A DNA stretch of 64,000 nucleotides, from NCBI GenBank assembly GCA_030267565.1, contig BRXU01000005.1:4777501-4841500 (forward strand), written 5' to 3'. The position numbers and the translations under genes are program-made. The notes under the pieces were generated by a model that was given only the letters and a program-made list of their open reading frames with translations, was not told where the DNA came from and ran no database searches. This DNA is from Pleodorina starrii (Eukaryota; Chlorophyta; Chlorophyceae; Chlamydomonadales; Volvocaceae). Below, piece after piece: positions 34,640 through 47,490 of this stretch (position 1 is its first letter; the number at the start of each line of letters is the position of its first letter).

Positions 34640-36814
34640 GCTGCCTCTGCTGTTGCTGTCTGAGCTGGCGGGGGTGCCGACCCGTGGGTCGCCTGCACAG
34701 GTTCGAAAAAGGTTGGGGCGAACGAACCCGTCGGTATTGGTAGTAGTGATAGGGATTGCGGCGCGAATTGATGGCGTTGGCGACGATTGCAGTCGCGTGT
34801 GCTGCTGCTGCTGGTGGTCAGTGATTACTGTCAAGGCGTTTCCCAGCTCATGCCTCCCGGATCCGGGGATCCGGACAAGAACTGGGCAACAAACTACGTT
34901 CCCATAGGGCTGCCAGCGAGAAGGGGCCGGTTCACTCCCGGCCCGCAACGCCGCAGCTGGGGTGCGGTGCGGTCCTGGCCCAAGGTATAGTTAACACTGA
35001 GCCCGCAGTGCGGTGTGCAAAACCCCACACCGCCGAGGCTTGGACCAACCACAAAGAGAGGCATCTCAGCTCTGCTGGGCCCGCCGCTAGTTGAAAGACT
35101 GGGGACGCACCAGGGGGCTGAGGCAGTGGCGGAGGTGGACGCGGCGGCTCCAAGAGGCGGCGGAACTACCACTTGGGAGGTGCTGCTGCTGCTGCTGCAG
35201 CTAGCTCGACCGATGCTGCTGCTGCACGCCGGATGCTCCGGAGCGGTAGCCTCAGCAGACCTGTCATCCTTCGGTCCACACGCCGCGTCGCCGGGCTTCG
35301 GCTTCCTCTTACGACGTGCGAGTCTGAGGGGGAGGGGACGCCGCGGGCGTCGCGAGGCCGCTGATAGGGCAACTTTGGGGCTCCGAAAAATCTCTTTACC
35401 TCGAGGTGACTGCAGCAACAAGGCCCGCCAGCAGGGAGCCCGCGCCCAGCCATTTCACGAACGGCGCCATGCAAGCGAAGCGAGCGCTGCGCTGCGGCTG
35501 GCCCAAATGGAACTGTCGCCGGAAGCGATAGGTATTGTAGCTGCCGTTCCGAAGCGGTTGCTCAGATATCTCCGAAACGCGTGTGCGACCAGCACGTGGC
35601 CTCCAACACCTACTGAAAGCTCCTCCCTTCCCAACGGGAAAAATGCTGAAGGTCTTCCTGTCCAAACAAAATCCCAGACGCCTTTCTGTGAACTACGCTG
35701 AAGCTGCAAATTGCTGCTGTCAGCTAGAAAGTCGCCGAAAGCTTGAAATTCTCTTGCCTTAAGTACACATCGGTCTCATACGAGAATTGTTAGCGTTTGT
35801 TACAATTTCGAAAATGGAAAAGGCAGAGGCACAGCGCGGACCTAATAGCGTCGGTCAAAATCACCCTACTCAAAATACTACGCTCGTACCTAGAGTGAAA
35901 TACATGTCGCCCATAAGCAGCTTTACTCAGAAGTAGGCAGGGTTCTAAACTAAAACGGGTTGCGGTGAATCCGCCCTCAATCTCCATCCCGTACGGCATG
36001 TAAAACCAGATTCAACGCTTTACCACGGTTTACGCTCCGTAACGCCTGGCAGCGCAGTCCCCCAGCAAATACCACATCCGTTCGTAGGGTTCCGAGTTCG
36101 AAGGTTTCAAGTTCCCGTTCCCCGAACTGCCGGGAACTAGCAGCACAGCCCCCAGACCCGCCCTGCCGTGCGCATGTCATTTCCTAACAGGTCGTCCCAT
36201 AAAAGCCCCGTATCAACCGAGTAAGACCATGGAAGCAACTCCCATACCTACTAGTATATGTTGCATTGGGCTCCCGGCCCCCTGAGGGGTAGAGCAGGCG
36301 GGCCATCCGGCCTGGCACTGCCGAAAGACTCTTCGGGCACGTCCCAGCCGTGGGGGACTTGGCCTCTATGCCCCCAATACTGCTGCAAGCTACTCACCGA
36401 CCTACGACTAGGCCCGTTCGCTGTCCTGGCTGTAACCTACGGGCTGCAACCAGGGAAGGCATGTGCCCAGCAAGCCTCAACAAGAGGCCGAAGCCTGTTT
36501 CTTACGCCTCAACCGGGGGCCCCTGCCGGGCACAAACCACCTCCCCCTCTGCTACTCGCAAAAAACGGCGGTATGGGCCAACATGGTCCCGCCCTTTCCG
36601 CGGGCAGCTCAGGGCCCCGAACCTTTCCAGGCGACTCCGAAGGTGTATCGCCGGCCTGGTATTCGCTGCTCTGTAAGGGCAGGGCCGGCGGGTCCCTGCG
36701 CCGGGCTCATTTTCAGTACTGCCATCATGAACCCGCGACCCTGCTCCATTGCCATGATAGCCGCAAGCACTACCACGTCCCACACGCACTACTGCACTTC
36801 TCCCGGGGCCTGTG
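34640..36814. other. Probable degraded transposon sequence
   Basis: Minus-strand frames such as the one ending near 34894 (Ser-rich, with HCGLSVNYTLGQ and LRRCGPGVNRPLL) are short, overlapping and in changing frames. The composition resembles the decayed element just beyond. I can name no domain, and the boundaries are unknown. Confidence 0.25.
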
Positions 36815-38128
36815 CTAGCCACACTTCAGCCCGCGTAACTGGCCTCCTAATTCCTCTCGCCAACTGCTCAACCCGAGCCACCGGGCAGGCTCAGAAGTGG
36901 TGGCCTCGAGGGTGGAAGCGGTGGCCTTGGTCCGACCGGCATCCTGTGCCGGGTAGCCCCCCAAACCGCATTTGGAGGGCGCAGCCCCCCTCGTATTCGA
37001 GTTTCCCAACAAAGGGATGCCATCCACCTTTAATCTCCACCAGATCTCTTTGTTCTCATTCTCCCTGCGCAGCCCAGACCACAGCCGTTGGAAGGCCCTA
37101 AGCGGGGACAAGTGCCGCCCGAGGCCCAACCGTCAGGGGCCGCTCTGAATGAACGCTTATCCCAATGCTTCCACGACGAGACGTGCGTGTGCTGTCTTGC
37201 GGGCCGCGGTGGTTGCCCGCATCTGCATCTCCGCACCCATCCTCACGGAGAGGCCCGCCAAGGGGACTGGAGGGTTTTAACTCTTACCCCCCACCGTCAG
37301 CCTAGCCTCGAAACCAGCACCGACACTATCGACTCCACCGAAGGCACCAGCTCCGCACGCGCTTCACTACCGGTAGTCAGGGGGTCAGCACCTTCACCGC
37401 CTGGACCCATGCCACCGGCACGTCCTCCAGGAGGGTCGATAAGGCCCTCAAGCAAGCGTGGGTGGGTCCTCCTGTGACATGCGAACCCCTACGTGAGTGG
37501 GGAGTGCGGCTGGAGCCATGCGCCAACCGCCGCCCGCCACGCTCCCCGCGCCACGGCCCCCAATAAATCCCCCTTCTCCAGCACGTTTTATAAGCTCCAT
37601 ACACCATGTTTGCCCGCAACACATCGCCCAGGGTGCGCAGCACGCGACTATCCTACCAGCTCCGAGTGGCGGACCTAACTCCAGGCTTGGTCGGTCTCGA
37701 TCCCCCCGGGTGGGCGGACTTGGTAACTCCAGGCTTTGTGGCCAGACCCGCTGGTGGCAGGAGTGAGAGTCTCCAGAGCGGCAGCTGCCAGGTGCCAGCA
37801 CCAGCTGTACAGTACCAGCGGGGCCGTCGCCCAACGTCCTCAACGGGAGGTAGGGGCCAAAGCGCCATGATCCGCCTCTCAGCCTCCGGGGGGTTAGCTG
37901 CTCGGTGCCTCGGTGCGGAGCCAAGGTACCCGCCCCCCTGGACGAGCCGTACAGAGGGCGCAGCGAGGTGAACGCCGGGAAACCCTCCCGCAGGAACAAC
38001 TCCATCACCTCCATCAAGGGCAGCCGGTCCACGCCAATTTGCCCAAACCCTCCGAGCGAATCGGACCGCCCAGCGAGCCCACCGTGCTTGGATACCGGTA
38101 TGCTACCGCAACGGCAGGAGCCCGTCAC
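36815..38128 (-). pseudogene. Decayed transposon ORF, copy 1
   Basis: Minus-strand coding similarity is spread over different frames. Near 37080-36990 the segment WSGLRRENENKEIWWRLKVD followed by GIPLLGN matches the segment at 53.4 kb (FGVRWENDNKETMWRLAVDG then VPLL). Further 5' lie fragments such as GDVLRANMVYGAYKTCWRRG (near 37.6 kb). Frameshifts and stops show that it is dead. It belongs to a volvocine repeat family whose autonomous form I cannot name with certainty, perhaps the tail of an RT-encoding element. Confidence 0.45.
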
Positions 38129-40670
38129 CCAGAGACCCCTGCCGAAGGGTGGCCCGGAAGCAGGCGCGCGGGGGTAGCAGTCGCGCGCCTTACCTTAAAA
38201 TGCGCCGAACCTAGAATGCGCGCAGCAGTACGCTGGCGCGGCAATGCCGAAGGGCAAAGATGCTGCAAGACGGGCGCTGCCACCGCCTACCGTCGTTCTG
38301 CCGCCGTGCTAGGTCACAAACCACACAACCCCGCCCTGGCAGGTCAACAACACCCGGCGTGACCTCTTGAACGTATGCCAATAGGGTTTATGCTGTTGAC
38401 TGCTGAGTTGGGTGCTGGTATGAGTGGGATGTTTCCGAGATGGACAGGCCCACATCGTTCCTTCCGTCGCTGCTGTCCGTTCAGCCCCCCTCCCCATATA
38501 CGTGGATACACCCCCCCAAAAATTCACGTTTCTTCGCCGACCTCTCCTTTCTGAACCTTAAAAAACAAATGTCAAGGCCCTTCCGTCAAGGCGTTTAGAA
38601 ACACCGGATGTCGTACACTGTACTGCAGCTCCCGGATGAGCGCTGAGGCAGCCTGGCGCTTCGGAGTTCTGACTGCTCAACACGGCCCCGTGGGTTGGAT
38701 AAGGTGCAAATTGGGAGAACCCGGATGGGTGAGAAAGAAGATACCGCAGCAAAGGGACGGAGACGGCGTTAACAAACGAAACCCTGAACTGGATGGGTGC
38801 ACCTCCCGGGAGAGGCGCAGCGCACGCCTGCCCCGAGGATCCACGCAAACCTCTTCCTTGTGCGCCGCCAAGGGCATTTGCGCGCAATGCCCTTCTTCAC
38901 GGCCGGCGTAGCTCGCCAGGAGGGGAACCAAACGCGCATATTCACACAAGGGGGGGGGGGCTGCGGCCCACGGCCAGCTCCGAAGCCGCCCACGCGTGCC
39001 GACTGCCCCACCGGGGGCGCTCCATGCCAGGGGCGGCTTACGGCCGCGTGTCACTGCTTAATAGGCGGCTACCGCAATTTAAATTTAGGTTCGCATCAGA
39101 ACAGCGTCGTCGCCCAGCCCCGCCTGTCCCGCATCAGCCCAGCGTCGGCAACGGCGGTGAACACGGTGGCCGCAGGACTACGGAGCTGGTCCGTCGCTGT
39201 GTCGCCCCGCGCTCATTTCACCTTGTCGAGGGCACGGAGGGAAGGCCGTCCACCGCCGTGACCACCGCCGCTGCCCTTAGTCGAATGCGGGTGATCCAAT
39301 CAAATGCGTATGCATAGCGGTCCCGGAGTGCACCGCGTGAGGGTGCAGCGCACAAGCGCCCACTAAGCCTGGGGCTTACCGCCAAGCCAGGCGCTGGGCG
39401 GCGCTGGGCGCGTCTGGGCAAAGCATGGGACCTTGCTGGACCCCAGCAAGGCCCTGACGCCTGTTCCGCAGCCGCGGGCGGCAAGGCTACAGATGGTGCG
39501 ACAGCCCTCAAAACAGCCGAGAGCTTAACACCAGAACGTGGCCATCAACATGTGTCTTTGCCACAATGTACGGCGGACGAGCGCCGTACTAGTGAGCCAC
39601 AATAGCAGAGGGCGCGCGTCGTGTTGCCTGGTGGGATGTTGGGGAGGAAAGGTGTTCTACAGCGGGGGCAGGGTGTTCTAAAACAGCACGCTCCACACGC
39701 ACCGGCACGCTCCAATCTCTGGTCGTCGATTGCGCCCCCACCCCCACGAGTAGTAGCAAGCTTGGGCACAAAAACGGGCCGCCGCTGGAGTTCGCTGGAG
39801 CGCAGCGATGCGGGCACCCAGCCGGCCCAGACAATGACCGCTGCCCCTTGCACCCACCTGAGGACCTGACCCGCCGCGAAGAGCAGCGATCCGCGCCGCT
39901 GCATTTGCCGCTGCGGGTGCGAAACCCGCTGGCACGAAACACTGCATCCCGCTAAACATGCTGCGGGGACGTTCGTCCTACGGGACCAGGGGCGCGGGCG
40001 GCAGACGCCAGCACGGTACAGCGCCTCTATTGTGCCACGCCACGCTGATAGCCGCTGTCGTGACGACTGTCGCCGCCCAAGGGCTGATGTTGTTGTGTGC
40101 CGCCCTCATAGTTACACATACTGCCCGTGGTTGCAACCGGCAAGCCCCTGTCGCGCGCCTGGGTTGGGTGCTTGGGTGGGACCAGTATGAAGGCACCACT
40201 CCAACGGGACCATACAGAAGAGCAACAAACGACCTTCCTTCGATACATGAACATCATCCTTCCTTCACGGTCATGGCACCCCGTCACGCGGCCATCGTCG
40301 GTTCATGCACGCCGTGAAGAGCAGCGCAACATAGACCGCGAATATTCTGGCAATATCTGTGTCAGATTGTATTTAAAGCAGAAACTTGATTGTGAGGCAA
40401 AGATGTTTGTTGCGCTGTGGCAATAGAGGTAAGCATAGTGGCAGCTAGGTTGCTATACAAGCCTACACCACATCAATATAAAGTAATACAGCACTTGCAT
40501 TCTCCAGTAAGCTTCATCAAGTGGGCAGCTTCGGCTTGCTTTGAGCAGGGAATGTGTACGGCGGACGCCGCCGACCACTAACCATGAATGGCTCTTGTCC
40601 TAAACTGCTTGACTACGCCATTTCCTTAGGAAGCTCCTTTGTTGATTACTTGTCCAGGTAGCTTACCAAA
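38129..40670. other. Intergenic, no supported gene
   Basis: Several overlapping GC-rich frames occur (for example 38793-39317 and 39958-40317), but none has splice or family support. A short stretch near 38735-38775 (ACCGCAGCAAAGGGACGGAG) resembles one near 17640 and may be a small dispersed repeat. The last few hundred bases should hold the uL24c promoter. Confidence 0.35.
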
Positions 40671-41180
40671 ATGGCGTCGCTGCTCGGCGCCCGTGCGCCT
40701 GCATTCTTTGGCTCGCGCGTTGCAACTGGCCGGACCGCTGCTCCGCGCCGCCTGGCCCCTACCACTACTCACGTAGTTGCTGCTTATGGCGACCTCCCAA
40801 AGATTGGTGGCGGCCGCAAGTGGGAGCACCTCGAGCTGGGGCCCAGCGGCAAGGCTCTGCGGGTGGATATGCACGTCAAGAAGGGCGACACCGTCCAGGT
40901 CATCGCCGGCAAGGATAAGGGCAAAGTGGGCACCATCGTGAAGGTGCTGCCCAAGAAGGGCAAGGTGGTCGTGGAGGGCGTCAACCAGGGCCAGAAGCAC
41001 ATTAAGCCGCGCACGGAGAACGAGTCTGGGCAAATCAAGACGCAGGAGTTCCCAATTCACCATTCCAACGTTATGCTCTACTCGAAGGAGAAGAACGTCC
41101 GCAGCCGGGTGGGACACAAGGTCCTGGAGTCGGGCAAGAAGGTCCGCTACCTCATCAAGACCGGCGAGATTGTTGATTAA
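40671..41180 (+). CDS. PRPL24: Plastid ribosomal protein uL24c (L24), nuclear-encoded
   Basis: An intronless gene of 169 codons. uL24 binds 23S rRNA early in assembly of the large subunit. The first 35-38 residues are rich in Ala, Arg, Ser and Thr with almost no acidic residues, typical of a chloroplast transit peptide. The mature protein would start near AYGDLPKIG. Residues 70-104 are the KOW motif ([20 protein letters not shown]), followed by [14 protein letters not shown] and a C-terminal half with [14 protein letters not shown], all typical of bacterial-type L24. The protein is longer than bacterial L24 (about 104 aa) because of the transit peptide and a C-terminal extension usual for plastid forms. 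Start at 40671: CAAAATGG context. Confidence 0.95.
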   Translation: MASLLGARAPAFFGSRVATGRTAAPRRLAPTTTHVVAAYGDLPKIGGGRKWEHLELGPSGKALRVDMHVKKGDTVQVIAGKDKGKVGTIVKVLPKKGKVVVEGVNQGQKHIKPRTENESGQIKTQEFPIHHSNVMLYSKEKNVRSRVGHKVLESGKKVRYLIKTGEIVD

Positions 41181-41682
41181 GCAGCTGGCAAGACATGGCT
41201 GGATTTTGCTGCGGCTTGGGAACGGTTGGAGCTGTGCTGGTTCGCTAGAGCGGAGCCGGGCGATGCCTTGAGGCGGGCATGGACGGGCGCGCTCGCGGTG
41301 TAGGAAGCGGCTCAATACCCAGGCGGGTCAGATCATGGCGGCGAAGGGCTCAGTTTTCCAGGTCGAGCCTGCGTTTTTTGCGCTGCCGTGAGTTTGAGCC
41401 TGGGACAGGGGGGACTGCTCGCCCCCGCGGGCCGGGTGAGGGCGAGGTGGTCGTAGCCAAAGCTGTGCTGGGTGCGCAGCCTTGCCGATAGATCGGAGCT
41501 GGGGTAGATGGGCGGCAAGCGATTAAGCGCATGGTATTCGGGGGCGATAGGGGCGCGGACGCTTTGAACCTAACGGGACGCCCCGCGGGGGTGCGTGAGG
41601 ACACAAAACGTGTTTTGAGGCGAAGTCGAGGTGATACCTGGCACAACAGACATACGACGCTGAGCAGTTGCGACGTCTTTTG

Positions 41683-41687
41683 TGTAA
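41683..41687 (+). promoter_or_regulatory. Candidate poly(A) signal TGTAA of uL24c
   Basis: First TGTAA after the uL24c stop, about 0.5 kb downstream, a normal 3' UTR length for these algae. Confidence 0.4.
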
Positions 41688-42128
41688 CGCAGCTTGGTGC
41701 TTGCCGTCGGGCTCCCTTAGCCTGAATCCACGTCCACGGCCGTCCGCGTGGGTAGGGGGGTTTCTTCGGTGCCGCGCGGGCAGCTGAATGGAACCTGCGG
41801 GCAAGCGCAGCCAGAAGCGCTAGGAGTCCGAGTTGTGGCTTGTGGGATGCAGCGCCAACGATGCTCATGGTGGAATCGCCACGCGGCCTGTATGCGGTCA
41901 TGGTGAAACGCGGCGGACGAGGACGCGTCGGTCTTAGACTGCATAGCGCATTAGCACAACAAGGCAGATCGCAGTTCAGTTGGTGTTTGTCAGCCAGGGA
42001 CGCGTTTCTTCATCAACTGTCAGGCAACCGACCCGTGGGACATACGGTACAGCTCCTCCCCCTCGTAAACACCACCACTCGTGTAGTCGTGTTACCACTG
42101 TTTCGCGATCGCGAGCAACGCAAAGACA

Positions 42129-44923
42129 ATGAACGCCTTAACACCACCACGGTTCAAGTTTCCAGTGTTGGTCGCTGTCCTTCTTTGCTTCGGCGCCAAG
42201 GTTGCGAGCCGTGACCTCGCCACTGCCGAACGACGCGGCACCGCGGATCGAAGCTTCGCGGCGCAGCGCAGCAAGGCTGGCCCTGCTAACGTGGCAGGCG
42301 CGCCAGAACCCCTTTGGCACCGACAGTTCAGCGTGAACTTCAACGAGACGGTGAAGGTCCTATTCTTCAAGGCGGCTACTGCGGGCACTTGGCACTACGA
42401 TGCAGTTGCGCAGAGGGAGGCTTTGTACCGCGTAAACCACCAGGTCAATGCCTACTGCTACACCGCGACCGCCCACTATGCACCGACGCCCTGCAAGCAC
42501 GTCGTCACCGGCGGCAAGCGGTGAATATGCGGGGCACAGCCACACAGCTTTAGCTCACATGCCTTCGTGAGGGGGGGGGGACAAGCTACCCGCTCCTCTC
42601 GTCTTGGTTAGTTGCGGCTCGTCCATCCTGGCGCCATGCGCGTGGCTGCATGGACTGGCAGGTTTGAGTGGACACTGGACAGGCGGTGTCGATTCTGCAC
42701 TGCACAGGTGGCCGACGAGAGCTCCTTCAGGCGGCAGGCCAGTTCCCGGGCCGCTGGGGGGCCCGCGCGCACCCGCCGCCGCACACCTTACCCACCGTCG
42801 TTACATTCCATCGCCCATGCCCGCCACGGCGCCTCACGGCCCGTGGCGGAAGCTAGGAACAGCTGCCCGCGCGGCCGCAGGTGCCAGCCCCCCATTATGA
42901 CCTGTTGTCTGGCACGGTTGCGGCGCACAGCACCCCAGAAGCCGTGCGGGGACTTCGCCACGGTGGATGGGGAATCCCCGGGATGGATGGCAACCCCATT
43001 CAGCTGCATCCCACCCCCTAATAACCCGTGTGCGACCCACCCACCATCCAACCAGCTCCGTCGGGACAAGCGTTCTTGTATGAGGCTCCGAAACCCAGAG
43101 GTACCCTGGACCCCGGCCCCCGCCCCGCAGCTACCTGGTGTTCCCCCAGCTGGGCGAGTGTTGCACGTGCTGTACGGCAGATAAGGCTGGATGCGGAATC
43201 ACGCCTCCCGAGTGAGGGTTGGGCGATGGGGCGGGGAAGGGCGCCGATGGCGGTATGGGATGCGGTGCGCGCGCGTGCGGAACGTGTGCTGGGGACGGGT
43301 TACGGCAGGCGCCGTGCAGGCTGTGCTGTCTGCTGTGTTGTGCTGTGCTGCCTGCAAGGCACACCGTCAACGCTGCCGTGCGCGACTGCAAGCAGAGCTC
43401 TTTCCCGGCGCCTGGACTCCCGCGGTCCAGTTGTGCGCCGATGGTACCACAAGCACACGAGGGTGGTGCAGGGTGGCGCATACCGTACCTGCACATATCC
43501 ACCTACCTTGGTCCCCATCCCGCCCCACCCTGAACCCCCCCACCTCACCCTGGCGCATGCGGCCCTGCACAGCTGGCTGAAAGACGCAGTCTTCCAGGGG
43601 ACTACCGAGATCCAGGTACGTACGAACATACGCACGTACTTACATACGCAGGATGGCGCAACATGTCACGCTATCTTACCAGCTTTGCAAGCCAGGTTGG
43701 AGCGGGGCTCGCCTTTTTCAGTCGCTGGGCTGATGGCGTCGCGATGTGGGCTGGGGCGCCCGTGCCGCGCCTTGGCTGTTGCGGTATCTGTACGGCAGCT
43801 TTAGGGCCGCAGGTTGTGGCACGCGAGGGGAGCGCTGTCTTATCACCGATATCTTGCAAGGAGGCAGCACCCTCAACCTCACCCTCAGGATAGAAGGCCC
43901 ACGCCCTGTTGCCGTTGCCACGTTTCCCCTTTCACTCCCCCCGTGACGCCGTGAGGCCCTTTCCCGTCACGTCCCCCTCGTTTCCCCTCGCACCTTTCGA
44001 ACGCATCGGCCTTAGACCTCAGCGTCCTCGATTTACCATCTTTAGACCTTCACCAGGCCTTCACGCCAAGAATTTGCTTTCCCTCTACCCACGGCCCCCA
44101 GGGTATCCCCGCTTACGATTGGCGCATCGCCAGCTGGTTCCTGCCAAAACACTGGTGTGTGTGCGTGTGTGCGTATGCGTGTGCGTGAAGGCAGGGGTGG
44201 CGGGGCGCGTGTCGGGCGGGGCGGCGGGGAGCGCGATGGTTAGGATGGGAGGGGGGGAAAGGGGAAGGGCACAAAGCGCAGCGGGTTGGGGTTCGGGTGT
44301 GTGTGGGGGGCGCGGCGCTGTTTGTGTTTCGTCACGTGACGCGCCGCAGAGCGCCACTATGCTTCCCCTTCGCCGCGTCCGTACTCCTGGCCGTATCTCC
44401 CACGATTCTTGTCCCTGGCAGGGGCCACCCGCGGAGCCCCGTTCGCTGCCGTCCAAGCGCTAGTCACACGAAGTGCCTCTTGCGTCTTGCCTGCCTGTCC
44501 CCGATACGTGGGACCGATGTCGGAAGTGGTTGAGGCGCCAATGAAGAGCCGAGCGAGGCGACCCTTCTGCCAGCCTCCCCCGCCCCCACATACCATACCT
44601 GCAGCAGCGTACTCGCCCCACCGAACCCGCGCCACCTCCCTCCTCCGTCACCATTCAAACTACCGCCCTTCTCTCACCCCCTTTCACCCAACCCCCCTTC
44701 GCTCCCCCTCCTCTTCCCCTTCGCCCTCCCCACCTCCTCATCTCCTCTCCTCTCCCTTTCCGCCGAAAACCCCGCCAGGTACGCCAGCGCTGATGCGGCC
44801 CAGGTTCCCCTGGAGCTGGACCAAATGCCCAACGACCGCCAAACCTTCTGGCCGGGGACCTTCCAGGAGGGGCCGCCGCCTCCCGATGTGTTCCAGCTGC
44901 CAGAGGGGTGCAACGACCTGTGA
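42129..44923 (+). CDS. Secreted eight-cysteine protein, family unknown (paralogue C)
   Basis: Predicted join(42129..42520, 43131..43211, 43573..43615, 44102..44154, 44779..44923), 237 aa. All introns are GT-AG with consistent phases. The first-exon frame appears to stop in GGKR-TGA only because that TGA lies inside the GTGAAT donor. Domains: signal peptide (FPVLVAVLLCFGAKVAS), HRQFSVNFNET, GTWHYDAVAQREALYR, TPCKHVVTGGKRYLVFPQ, the cysteine cluster GECCTCCTAD, WLKDAVFQGTTEIQ, GIPAYDW, and the C-terminal LDQMPNDRQTFWPGTF and FQLPEGC. All eight cysteines of the mature protein are present also in D. The family seems widespread in algae and protists from memory and faintly recalls ependymin-related proteins, but I would not assign a function. 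Confidence 0.8.
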
Positions 44924-46256
44924 GCTGTGGGGCGGGCCGTCCCCCAGGCGGGGCAGGGGGGAAGGCGGCGGGATCTGAAAAGCAGCACCGTAGCCATATC
45001 CCATATGGCCAGCAGTTACGGTACAGGTCCCGCGCAAGGACGACGGCGCGGCCATGAAAGCAGGAGAGTGGGGGAAAGGCGGTTGGCCCCCCACTGCGTG
45101 GGAGTAGACGCGTGTGCGTGTCGGTTGAGGAAGCACGCCCCACGAGCGACGACCAGGCATGCCCGCCGCCGCCGTGTCATGCTTTCGAACTTCCCAAAGT
45201 GATGCCCGGGTCTGACTGCTCGTCCATGTCGTCCCCTTCTCTCCCGTGATGCCGTCCCTTCCCTTCCCTTCATCCGCCTTCCCAGGTGCCCGGGTATGTG
45301 CCACCCCTGGCCCTGGGCTGAGGATACACCGGCCTTCGCGCCGGCTTACCGGTAGTTGCTCCTGGGGCTTGTACCAGCAGCAGCGGCACGCAACGCCGAC
45401 GGGGCTGACTGACTGGACCTGCGGCGATGAACGACTGTCGCGGCCGGGCCGCGACGATGCCTGCGTATCCTTAATTGGGGCGGCCACATAGCGCCGCTGC
45501 GCAGGTTAATGGCCTGAAATGCCAAGTTGCTCGAGTTGCAAGCCGGTGGGCGCCTCTTGGGCTGGATTGTCTTGCCTTGTCTTGTCTTCTGTTGGGGCGA
45601 GATGGGGTGTCTGCTGTAAGGTTGGTTTGTCGGTCGCCAGCCAGAAAGAGAGGCAGGAGGAGGCGGCTTGGCAAGGGGTGGACTTGCTGCTAGTCGCTCG
45701 TTTCTAGAAAACCGGAACCCACCAGTTCTCCGTTGGTTGGACGTTTGGCGAACGGTACCTATCGCACACGCGCGGCAGGACAGGAGCGACATGCAGGGTG
45801 GAAAGGTGCGGGTTGAAGGGCGGTGGTGGTGGTGGTGGTGGGGGGGGGGGGGGGGGGGCGGGGGGCGCTAATGGGACGTTGGCGCAGCGCCGCTGCTCGG
45901 GAAGGGGACCAAGGATTCGGGAATGTACGGGGTCTCCCGCGGAGCCGAGCTGCAACGCCGCCGGGCCGGATGCAGAACTCGTGCTCGCGCGCGCATACCG
46001 GTAAGCGTTCCGTATGTCCAACCGACCGTGTCTGCAACAGTTTACGGCGAACCTAGAGTTCCGGGAAATGCATCGTTTTCTCCGGCGTGTCACCAAAAAC
46101 GTTCCGCCTTGCTCCGCCGGTCACTCGGCAGGGGAAGTCAGGCGGCCGGAGAAGCGGGTTCGCAATATCACGTGACCTGTACGACCACCAACCGCCAGCG
46201 TGGGCGACGTGGCGCGCAACCACTGTTGTTCCGACTCGCGTGCATGCCTTGGTCGA
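44924..46256. other. Intergenic between paralogues C and D
   Basis: Contains a (GGT)n run that turns into a long G run at about 45821-45868, which could form a G-quadruplex or be an assembly weak point. No gene is supported. Confidence 0.5.
45821..45868. repeat. (GGT)n followed by a G homopolymer
   Basis: About seven GGT units, then about 19 consecutive G bases, then GC-rich sequence. Length is likely to vary between individuals or be misread by sequencing. Confidence 0.95.
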
Positions 46257-47457
46257 ATGAAAATGAAACGAGCATTGGAGGCCTTTACGTTTAGCTTCAA
46301 AATTATGGCGCTGCTCGTTGCCCTGCTCCTCGCTGCGAGCGTTATGGTTGCTAGCAGGGGACTCACTGCTGACCGAGGAGGCAGCTTGAAACAAAGCTCC
46401 ATACATAGCTCAAGGACTAGCATTTTCGTAGGAGACGCGCCGAAACCGATTTGGCACGAACAGTTCAGCATACAATTCAACGAGACGACCCGCATTTTCG
46501 TCACGAAGCACACTGCCGGCACCTGGTACTATGACTTCGTTGCTCAAAAAGAGGCACTGTACCGCGAAAATGGCAACGGCGATCGCTATTGTGGCAGTGT
46601 CCACCCGCTGACGCAGACGCCTTGCGCGCACATCGTCACCGGCGGGAAGAGGTGAATTTCGGGGCTAAATGCGACACGTTCCAGAGCAAATCATTTTCAC
46701 CGCAATAGCTCTCTTCTGTACTTCTGTCCAAGTCTCTGCGTTGATTGGCGCGTGCCTGGTGCTTTGCCGGACCTTGTTCGGTACGATGGTGTGGGACATC
46801 CCCGGCACCTGGGCCGGCCCTAATAGTTGGGGTCCTGGCTTTCCCACCGGCGGGGCGGGGGAGGCTGTCCAACACCTACCAGTCCTCAGTGGGCCGAATC
46901 TTCAGTACAACGTCGTCTGACCCACGCACCTCATCATAACGGCCCGCAACCCTGCACGCCACCCCTACTGCTGGCCTTCGGCCCGGAGTGATGAGCTTGG
47001 GGGGCAGCGCCTGTTGCCATCGCGCCCTGGCTTAGCGCTCCCATATACAACAGGGCACCGAACGGGACGGCGCTGATGGCGTATTAGTTGCTCGGCGCAA
47101 GATAACGCATTCTGGGTTGATGGATGGAAACATGCGGCGACTAAGCCGTCAAGCACGTGCACGCGCCAGCCGAGCCTGCTTGCTAGTGTAGCCGGCCACG
47201 AGCTTCCGCAAGTTCCCTCCCGGCCCCTCCCCTCGCAAGGTCCCTGATACCCCTCACGTATAGCCCATTGCATACGTACATTGTCTTCCCGTGCCGTTCC
47301 CCCGGCCCCCTCCTCCGCCCCTCCGCCCCAGATACCTGGTCTTCCCCGCGCTCGGGGAATGCTGCATGTGCTGCACGGCAGCGCGGGGCTGCGGAATTTT
47401 GTCCCCCAAGTAAGGAAGGGCCGGATGGTGGATCAGTGGGGCGCGGCGACGGCCGTG

Positions 47458-47490
<33 letters not shown>

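Noticed and set aside
42129..42524. 131-codon and (46200-46655) 151-codon frames as complete small secreted proteins
   Set aside because: Their stop TGA lies in a GTGAAT donor in both paralogues, and four further exons continue in phase with shared motifs.
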